Of a DNA stretch of 64,000 nucleotides, positions 56,096 through 64,000 are shown one piece after another; the first letter of the stretch is position 1, and every line of letters begins with the position of its first letter. A program made the translations under genes and the position numbers. The stretch is from Dermatemys mawii (Eukaryota; Chordata; Testudines; Dermatemydidae), in NCBI GenBank assembly GCA_007922305.1, contig ML677385.1:3757996-3821995 (forward strand), given 5' to 3'. The notes below the pieces were generated by a model, which saw nothing but the letters and a program-made list of their open reading frames with translations, searched no databases and was not told the origin of the DNA.

Positions 56096-56496
56096 TGCGC
56101 AGACCAGCGCAGGGCAGGTAGAGATACATTTCAAAAAAGTTCTATTTTTTAATACCATCACTCTGGGCTATGAAAACTAATTGCAAGCATAGTTTTGTGG
56201 ACAAAAGTATAGCATATCAGGTAGGTAGGGTGGGGAGAAAAGGGCTTCAATCCTGTTAACCTGAAGGCTGCAATTACAATAGTAAACATACTTGGACATT
56301 TCATAAGAAAATGACATATTCTCTCAGAAGTGATATCTGTGTAAATAAAGCTTTGTTTATAGGCCAGGAATCATGGAGCCTATTTTAAAAGCTATTGAAA
56401 TCAATGGAAAGATTCCCACTGACTTCAATCCGGCCTGTAATGAGAATAACTTTCAAGGTGTTAGTTAAAAAACCCACAGGCCACAGAGCATCACTG
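56096..56496. other. Unique sequence without a gene
   Basis: Contains a short repeat piece at 56362-56445 (GATTCCCACTGACTTCAATC type) and nothing else recognised. Confidence 0.45.
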
Positions 56497-56895
56497 AGGG
56501 CTTGTCTCCATGGCGAGTGACCACACTGGCAAGCCAGACTGTGAATCTATAGCACACCAGCTTGTCTCCCAGTAAATGTCCTATACGGACACTAGTTCAG
56601 CACAGGGAAAATCCCTCAGTGCAGCCTAGTGTGCGGTAACTCAACACGTCTGAGATTCCTGAGGCACTCTGGATGCAGCTACATGAGCAACTGGCTAAAA
56701 TGTCCCACTGTTGCGTACTACCCCCAGAGCTAGCAGCAGTGGGAGAGCTAGCGTACAGCAGCTGCCTGGATTCTCCTCTTTGTGTCGTCTCACCCTGCTC
56801 AGAGCAGCCCTGGACCACATGGCAGTTAGATCTGGTTAGCTGCTCTGCTGCACTAGCAGTGGCTAATGAGGGCTAGCGGGAGCTACAGCTTGAAC
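56497..56895. mobile_element. Possible Harbinger-type MITE (GGGCTTGTCTCCATGG end)
   Basis: The left part GAGGGCTTGTCTCCATGGCG, GCAAGCCAGACTGTGAATC and TAGCACACCAGCTTG agrees with a common reptilian MITE of the Harbinger type. The interior repeats GAGCTAGCAGCAGTGG-like text. The right boundary is not clear, and overlapping frames on both strands are artefacts. Confidence 0.45.
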
Positions 56896-59794
56896 ATGAC
56901 AGGATGATTTGCCTGGGTTTTAGGACAGCGTAACAGCTTATTTTGTGAAGTCAGAAAGGGAGACAAGTACTGAACTGAATGGCAATGGCTGTGGGACAGC
57001 AAGCCAAGGATAAGACACAGCAGAGTGTCAGATAACATGTCAGGGTGGATAAAGGTAAACTAGGATCAGTATCAGGAAAAAATGTCTTTACCTTCTATAC
57101 TATTGACTGTAAGGGGAGAATAATGCAACACAGGCAGACAAGGAAAAGACCATCGACCTTCTCAGATAATGCTTAGCATCGGCTCAATTTAACTACTGCC
57201 AAACTGCTCTTGGGGTAGATTATTACACTTGCAGGGCCAGAGTGATTTCAGTTACACTAGGGTCAGTCAGAAGAACTTCGCAGAAGAAAAGGAAAGTAGA
57301 CCAGATCAGCCCCAATGTAAGTTAGTTCAGAATAGAGTCAAAAGAGAGGAAATTGGATGTTATTTCAAACTAAAATGCACAGCTTGAATAGGAAAATGCC
57401 ACTTAGAAAAGTCTAGGTATTACAAGAACACCATATTACAGGAAGGACTTTTTCATATTTGAAAATGTGTAGTTAGACAGTAATGTAAAGTTATTCTAAG
57501 TATTGGGGGGAAGATTCATTGTAAACTGAGGTTGTCTAAATTTTGTCTATATATAATTGAAAAGGGATTTTTTTAAGTATTAGAAATTATTAGAATTCTA
57601 ATATCCATGTATTGCCAAATTCAATTCAATCCCTTTCTTCTTCCAAATGCTCCCATTGAACTAAACAGTAAACAAGAAATTTATCTTTCTGAACTTCCTT
57701 ATTTAATCACAGTCAGATGTTACCATTTAACCACAAACAGAATACGTTGCCTATGTAAAGCCAACTCCAGTAATCAAAATCTACTTAAAATAAAATAGAA
57801 GGGGCTAATAATGCAGCCAGACTTGTTATAACACATTTTTTTTTGAATTCCCCATTAGATTAAGATGTGATCCTTACAGGTACTGAAGGATGTAGTCTGC
57901 TTTCCATTGGTCCAATCCTAGATCTGCTCTCCTGATTCAGACATTCTCCATAGATCTACATGGCTGGGCCTCACACTTATACAGCTATTATCTGCATGCT
58001 CAGGGGTACTGTGAATAAATTGAATTACCAGAGAATAATTTCTGTAACTGTGGTCTGCCTTGAATAATCAGAGCATCTGGTATAAACATATTTAATTATT
58101 TAAGTAATTAATTTACTGTTCATTTGCTTCACTGCATAATTAACTATTTAACTCACTGTCATGTTAATTTGCTGACTAATTAATTACCCCTTGCTTAATC
58201 CACTGATCAGTTGTTCATACTTCACCTGCTTGTCTAGCTTTCATGCTTATTCTCTACTCACTTGTCCCTACCCTCTTTTCCTTGCTACTTCTTCCTTCTC
58301 TTCTCCTTCACACTCTCCTCACCACCATCATCTCTTTTCATCCTCCTTGCCATATCTTCCACCCATCTATCCACACTCTTGGGGTCATAGGCAGCCAAAC
58401 ATAAATTAGAGCAGCCCAACTCACCCCTGAAAATAGAGAGCACAAAAGTGACAAAGACCTTGTAGCAAGTGGAGCTAGGCTGTAACAAAGAAGTGAGGCC
58501 CTTGTCTCAAAGGCAATGGTTTCTCTAAGACGTACTGAGCACACGGAGACTATTAGCAGAGCTACAAATGGTTCATCTATTTAATAAACAACCGTAGTTG
58601 GACTGAGAAGATGATTTTGAGTGATATCTGGCTGGTAACTCGGAATGACAACATAATCAGAAAGAATTTTAATGGACGTCAGGAAAGGTTACGTCACACA
58701 GAACCTGGAACAGTTTATAGGAGAGTGAACTGGGTGAAGGTCTGAATCTGCTGTAAATGCTTTGCTGAATTCTGCAAGTTGTAGGTTGCTGAAAACAATA
58801 ATAGAAATGATGAACCCAATGTAACGAAAAGTTTTCTATATCCTACGTGTATCCAATCTGTACTATCCCATGAAATAAACAACCCATGCCTTGAGTCCAA
58901 ATTCTTCCCCTCCTTTCAGAAAGAGTATACTCCATGTCCTGGCAGGGGTCATTTATTTCTCCCAAAAGTCTTTAAAGCAATCTGACTTGCAATAGGCATT
59001 TTGAATGTATTTTTCTCAGTTCACAGAATATGTTGCAGTACATTTCTGCTGTGAGGTTTGGGAGTGTAGGGGTGGCTTTGAATTCATAGTCACCTAGTGC
59101 TGGATCTTCATTATCCAAAATATGACCGATGCATTTTATTTAAGTGAAAGCTTGTTTGAATTTCATTCCTCTCTGTTTTCTTCTGCTTTAGGCTTCTCTT
59201 CTGAATTCTCTCCAGAATCCAGTGCTTATGCTGCCATTCACCACATCACATTTTGCTAATTGCTCCTATATTTGGGCAAGTCACGTGTCAAATTGCTAAA
59301 TTGTGACTGAACTTTAGGCAGCTGGTGGAATTGCCCAAAAGAGGCTAATAAAACTCTCAAAACTGCTGGAGGGGCAAAATTGGCTCTAAAGTCTTTGGGC
59401 TCATCTGAAGCTATTTTTAAAAAAAGTATCGATGTGTATGTGAGTGTTTAAACTGGAATAGTTTTACTATAAACCTCCTTTTTTAGAACTCCGGGGGGGA
59501 GTTTCCTACTCTGGGATGCAGGGAAGTGCTGTTCAACTTCACCCTAGCATATTTTTAATAGAAAGAGAATGTATGGGTTACTCCATTGACCAATGAACTG
59601 GGGCTCAAACATTACATAGCAGGTGCCTGAATTAATAGTTTTAGCTGAGATAGCATAACAGCTTCAATTTCTACACATTTAATTTAAACCTCAGTGCAGT
59701 AAGATCCTTAAGCATATGAGAAGTCCCACTGAGAGATATATAATTCTGTAATATATATTTATCCTTTTGAATGTGGGTCTACAGCAGAAGTGGG
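56896..59794. other. Unique sequence without a gene
   Basis: No transposon or coding gene was recognised in about 2.9 kb. It includes a TAATTA-rich stretch at 58085-58195 and a pyrimidine-rich stretch near 58,250-58,380; the frames over the latter are composition artefacts. Confidence 0.45.
58085..58195. repeat. AT-rich stretch with repeated TAATTA cores
   Basis: Several TTAATTA or TAATTAA cores occur in 110 bases (AAGTAATTAATTTACTG, CATAATTAACTATT, GACTAATTAATTACC). It may be low-complexity DNA or a cluster of homeodomain sites. Confidence 0.4.
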
Positions 59795-59882
59795 TGGATG
59801 AGGTTGTGTGGCCTGCAATGTGCACAAGGTCAGACTAGATGATCCTGATGGTCCCTTCTGGCCTTGAAGTCTGTGAATTGAG
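59795..59882 (+). mobile_element. CR1 LINE 3' end fragment
   Basis: GTGGCCTGCAATGTGCACAAG, then GTCAGACTAGATGATCCTGA and GGTCCCTTCTGGCCTTGAAG, ending in TCTGTGAATTGAG, is a very short CR1 3' UTR tail of the same type as that ending at 56,095. Confidence 0.85.
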
Positions 59883-61129
59883 ACCATAGGCCCAGACTGC
59901 TACTAAAAACCTGCATTCAGTATCTTAGGTCACAGCAGTGATTACAACAGGACTGAAGCATATGACACGGACACATGAAGGCTGCATCCTTGGAAACGAA
60001 TGAACCTCATTAAAGTAATTGTACTCAAAATTAAAGCAAACCAGTGGGTCACATTGGAATTCACCTGGCTTCGATAAGCCCTATCAACTATTGGCAAGCA
60101 AAAAGAAAAATCAGACTTCTTTACTGCCCTGACAATATTCCATGATTCTGAATAATTCAAATTAAGTCCTATATGCCCTACCTAATATTTCATCATGCTT
60201 TAAAAAACTTTCTGAATAAGACTAATTTACTTCTCAAATTATGTCTCACCTAATGGTGTGTCTTGGGAGAGGGCCATTATTTTTTCTGCTATTTACTGCA
60301 TATCACTGTGTAATTCCCTTGATAACATCAACATCAGCCTTGCATTCAAAGTAATGCCTTCCTGCCTGACTAATATCATATGCAGTGCTATAGGTGTGAA
60401 ACATTTCATATAACTGTATGCTACACTCTGATAAGAAAGGAATGGAGCTTTCATTCAAATAAGCAATGTCCAGTGCTCTCACTGCAGCTGCAAAACCACC
60501 TCCATATGAAATCCCATTCACATGCTACCTGAATAATTATTTTTTGATATGCATGTACAGTTTGAAAGGTAGAAGTCTGCAAAATCCCTGGGGTCAAGGA
60601 GGAGAGTGGGGATTACATTATAGGTTTTCGAACTTTGCACTTTGGGCTCCTTGACTCATTCCAGCAGTGATGATAATTATACTCATTTAATTGCTTGTTT
60701 TTGTTTCTTTATATTCACTTAAGCTGGTTCTTAGACAGAAGAACTATCCCAGACCTACTAGCAATCATACTGAAATACAGTCTATTTTGTGCCAGTATAG
60801 GGAAGGCAATAAACTCCCAAAAGCTTTTAGCATGGGCTGTTTTGCTTTGAGTTTTGGCAAAGTATGAGGACCTCTTTTCAATGGAGGGTAGAGTAGGGGA
60901 TTTTGGTGGACGGCTTTTCCCCAACCAAAAACACATTAAAGAGAAGGAATAAAACATTTCTTTTCCCACAATTGCCTTTTGCAGCCTAAATATTCTTTTT
61001 TTATGTTTTAACAATAATAACAGGAGACGATTTAGGGACTCATGCTGTTCATCTGACTCCCCAGAGACTGACAATAAAGACAAGGAAATCAAAATTCACA
61101 TATTCTCATGACTGCTGAAATGCTTCTGT
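59883..61129. other. Unique sequence without a gene
   Basis: No transposon or coding gene was recognised. The 125-codon minus frame at 60715-61092 shows no domain. Confidence 0.45.
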
Positions 61130-61207
61130 TTGCCTGTGGTGGGTCCTGCTCCACAGCGCCCCTTTGTGGCAGGGACGGGGTGTGGCAGCGGACCTCAGCC
61201 ACTCTCT

Positions 61208-61490
61208 AATCCCCCAATCACAGGACGATATGGCCTAAGGGCCGAAGTTTATGCAGCCTCGGGGCAGTGTGGCCCAGTTGCCAGAATCTATTCAATCTCT
61301 CCCCGCTCTCGGGGTAGCATGGCCCAATGGCCAAAATCTACACAGTCTCTCCCCACTCTCGGGGCAGTGTGGCCCAATGGCCAGAGTCCATAGGATTTCC
61401 CCGAGGTCTCCAGTAGTGGGACCTAACAAGCCAAGTCTATATAGCTCCCCACAAGTCTCAGGGTAGTCTGGCTTAACAGCCAGAGTTCAG
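61208..61490. repeat. 50-bp minisatellite inside the LTR
   Basis: CTCGGGGCAGTGTGGCCCA-type units start at 61258, 61308 and 61358, an exact 50-base period. Degenerate units occur on both sides. Each carries GGCCCAATGGCCA and CAGTCTCTCCCC. Frames of 87 and 71 codons across the array are artefacts. Confidence 0.85.
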
Positions 61491-61866
61491 CTATCCCCCT
61501 CGCAGGCGGGACAATGCTGCCTAGAGGCTGCAGGGGTAGGGGGACCAGGCCCACCTTCTCCACCGGGTCCCGACCCAGGGCTCACCTGATGATGGGGCTT
61601 CACCTGCCCTAGCTCGGCGGGGATTCACCCGCAAGACGCTGAGCGTCGGTACATCTTTAAAACACCCCTGGGTCTCTTCCTACCTGCTCTGCCTTGCCTT
61701 CCGTATCCAGGGGTCCTCTGGTGCTTTCCCCTTCAGGGCCAATATCGAGCTGGGCCTCAAGCTGCGTCTCGGCTGGGCTGGCCTCTGGAACCCAGGATCC
61801 TGGCTGGCCCTCCACAGGAGCTAGTAGCGTCCCTCCTTCCCCTCTGGCGGTCAGCCCCAAATGAGC

Positions 61867-61880
61867 TGCTCTGCAGGCTT
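61867..61880 (-). promoter_or_regulatory. TATA box of the solo LTR
   Basis: GGCTTTTATACTGG on the plus strand gives CCAGTATAAAAGCC on the minus strand. It lies near the start of the LTR in its own orientation, where a U3 core promoter belongs. Activity is unknown. Confidence 0.6.
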
Positions 61881-62003
61881 TTATACTGGATCTCCAGTTG
61901 GAGCATGCCCAGCAGAGCTTCCATTTCATGGCTTCCTCTGCCCAGAGAGAAGAGTTAATCCCTGCGATACCAGTGCGGGGCCACTCAGCTCTGTCACATT
62001 GCC

Positions 62004-62956
62004 AAACTATAATCCACAGGTATAGTGCAATTTAAATACATTGCACAACAAAGAGACATTCTCCCTTATAGGGCAATCTGCAGTCACATATGTTAAGGCA
62101 AAAACAAGACTGGAGCTGCTTGGGAAAATGAAGAAACATAGGTATACAATAACACTAATGTTAGGTATTCCAAACTGCAGGTTGTAGGAGTGACTTTATA
62201 CAACCCTGGAAAGGGCATATCATTTAGTCATACTCAGGGTCTGACTCTGAGCACAGCTCTCATAGAGCTAGGAATAACATTTTTGGAAAATTAGCTGAAG
62301 TGTGTCAAATATCTGAGCTCTTTCTGTGTTTCTAGGACTGCTTCATCAGTGCCATAACCAAGAGACAGAGTAAGGAAAGAAGTGCTCGTTCTCGCACTCT
62401 GACTATGAGGGTTTGGAGGAGGAGAGCAGTTGCTGAGTGAGGGTGTCTGGGTTTGGAGAGAAAGCAGGGCAGGTACCAAGAGGTAGCTGAGGTTTGCAGG
62501 GAAGAAGCACAGTGTGCGTTCAGAGTGATGGATGGGAGGGGAAAGAGTGAGTCACAAGGAGCACGTATGTGAGAGGTGGGGGGACACACACACTGAGGTG
62601 TGTTTGAAATCTGTATGTGGGCTTTGGAGTGGGAAATGAACAGGGAGACCAGGGACGTAAGACCCTCATCCTCTGGGAGGGTGGCAGAAAGCTCCTCATA
62701 AATATGTCTCCTTTCATCTGGAAGCTGTTGTGCCAGCTGATTTCCTTTTTGGGTTTTGGGTCTCTGGACCCTCCACTCTCAGATCAATACAACATAGGGC
62801 GGGGCAGGGGAGGGGAAGGATATAACAAGGAGCCAGAAACAAGTGTGGATTTGTCTGATTCAACAGCTTTGAGCAAGGACCTGACAGTGCAGCAGCAAGA
62901 CAGACATAGGCCTTTGCAAACCAACTGTCTTCATTGTCGCTTTTGAAATCTACTGG
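62004..62956. other. Unique sequence without a gene
   Basis: No gene or repeat was recognised. A purine-rich stretch at 62,380-62,640 creates several short frames. Confidence 0.45.
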
Positions 62957-63140
62957 AGAGATGGTCAGAAAATTGATATTTTTCCCTATGGAAATTTTTT
63001 GACTTCTCATTAAAAATGTTTTTAAACAAAACCTCAGAATTTCTGTAAAAAACAAACTTGTCATGATAAATTTAATTTTTTGAAAATTAAATTTTCCATC
63101 ACACAATGTTTTAATGGAAAATTTTTGACCAGCCCTACTA
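62957..63140. mobile_element. AT-rich palindromic MITE-like repeat
   Basis: The left end GATGGTCAGAAAATTGATAT resembles the complement of the right end (AGGGCTGGTCAAAAATTTTC). In between, perfect 12-bp arms AAATTTAATTTT (63068-63079) and AAAATTAAATTT (63083-63094) form a tight hairpin. It resembles a common reptilian AT-rich repeat. The flanks TACTGGAG and TACTGAGA are a weak possible TSD. Confidence 0.5.
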
Positions 63141-64000
63141 CTGAGATGACTGCTCACCTCACACAATGGCTGATCCCATACCTCACCCCACCCACTTCTC
63201 TTTCTGATGGGTTTCTTCCCCACCCTACTCTTTTGCCAATCCTTTTAACAATTGAATTGGTCATATCCCAATTTCTATTTGGCTCCCCTCTGCTTCTATT
63301 ACCTCACCCCATTTACTGGAAAACCCAACAGCAGGCAGAGAGTTTCCTGACCTTGTCTAAAAAAGAATGGCAATTGACCCTCAGCCAGGGCCCTCTCTCA
63401 CCCTCAAGCCCTGTTGATAGTTGGGTGTGGGAGCAGCAGAGGTAAATCTTTCAAGCTGTGAGGAATTCACTGTTTGCTTTGCAGGCCAGACCAACTGGAT
63501 TTGGACCATGTTGTCCACTTTTGTGGGGACAGATGTGTGTGGAGAGGAGAAAAATAGTGAATTTACTGGCTGTTGTTCTTTGGGGAAATCTGGGTAACTT
63601 TCTTTCTGCACCCTATGAATGCCACTTAGCTAGAAAATTCAAGCAGGGAAGCATTGGGTCCACAGCTGGTTGAGATTGTTAACAAATGACTTCAGGATGG
63701 AGAATGTCATTGTGCCTTCTAAAAGTAGGGCCAGGCCTCTGTTGCAGAAATCTTCTAAGGCCAATGGTCACACTGTTTCTAGATTTCTCTTTTTGGGGAA
63801 TATTAAGACACTGCTAGAGAGGTAGATTTGGAGACATCTGGAATACTTGGATTTCCTCAGTACCTTTGTGCCAGGATTTCTACCTGGGTATGGCACAGAT
63901 CCTACACTCACATCAGTGGCTGAAGACCTGTCCCAGTAATAGACAATGGCCAGGCACATGTACTGATATTTGTAGATCTGCCAGATACAATTGATCACGA
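63141..64000. other. Unique sequence without a gene
   Basis: Nothing recognised. Frames of 121 and 76 codons on opposite strands show no domain. Confidence 0.45.

Larger units (their letters stand above)
61135..61998 (-). mobile_element. Solo LTR of 864 bp with 5-bp TSD
   Basis: On the minus strand it starts TGTGACAGAGCTGAGTGG (at 61998) and ends in GCAGGACCCACCACA (at 61135), so the LTR ends are TG...CA. The 5-base TTGCC on both sides (61130-61134 and 61999-62003) is a clean TSD. A TATA box (CCAGTATAAAAGCC, minus strand) lies at about 61867-61880, roughly 125 bp from the LTR start, as in U3. A 50-bp minisatellite occupies the downstream part. No internal genes remain. Five-base duplications are typical of gypsy and some ERV elements. 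Confidence 0.85.

Noticed and set aside
61208..61490. CRISPR-like array
   Set aside because: The 50-bp periodic units are continuous degenerate repeats without unique spacers, inside an LTR of a vertebrate genome.
62714..63223. 169-codon open frame on the minus strand
   Set aside because: It crosses an AT-rich palindromic repeat, has no recognisable domain or coding signature, and its upstream half is low-complexity. Chance frame.
1..64000. A new multi-gene system
   Set aside because: No cluster of host or foreign genes exists; all recognisable coding is from CR1 or Harbinger remnants.

Overview
The window looks like ordinary non-coding DNA from a sauropsid genome, most likely a turtle (Testudines). 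Crocodilians are a less likely alternative. The basis is the repeat landscape: many CR1 LINE fragments in both orientations, a tRNA-derived SINE whose 3' end resembles CR1, hAT, Harbinger and other terminal-inverted-repeat (TIR) elements, three well-bounded solo LTRs plus two LTR-like blocks, and a MIR/CORE-like SINE. There are no bacterial operons, no CRISPR arrays and no rRNA genes. No host protein-coding gene could be established. The long open frames are LINE or Harbinger remnants, minisatellite artefacts or chance.

Layout. 1-3.4 kb: AT-rich, repeat-poor, with a weak terminal-exon/3'UTR-like signature. 3.5-7.7 kb: a 915-bp hAT-like element, a short hAT MITE, and a minus-strand CR1 holding a 308-bp hAT MITE. 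9.8-13 kb: a 3'-truncated CR1 (ORF2 endonuclease side) holding a second copy of that 300-bp MITE, then a MIR-like SINE and a CR1 3' tail. 15.3-20.7 kb: TIR elements, an LTR-like block and a near full-length but dead Harbinger transposon with two convergent gene remnants. 22-26 kb: mostly unique sequence, with a possible regulatory element near 23.6 kb. 26-34 kb: CR1 tails, a tRNA SINE and a minus-strand solo LTR containing a CR1 and a hAT MITE. 35.4-40.2 kb: a palindromic MITE, a 1.5-kb solo LTR with a 57-bp minisatellite, several Harbinger-type MITEs, a CR1 tail and a TIR element nested in another. 43.6-49.4 kb: an LTR, an old unclassified repeat, CR1 reverse-transcriptase fragments and a hAT candidate. 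51-56 kb: a foldback retro-insertion with a 13-bp target-site duplication (TSD), a reversed hAT MITE, and a long CR1 split by a 456-bp hAT element. 59.8-63.1 kb: a CR1 tail, an 864-bp minus-strand solo LTR with a 50-bp minisatellite, and a palindromic AT-rich repeat.

Nothing here forms a working gene system. The real content is the insertion history: at least five nested insertions can be ordered from target-site duplications, and two short foldback structures sit at or beside retroelement 5' junctions. Repeat family names come from recognition, not from a database search. Boundaries are precise where a TSD is stated and approximate (tens of bases) elsewhere.
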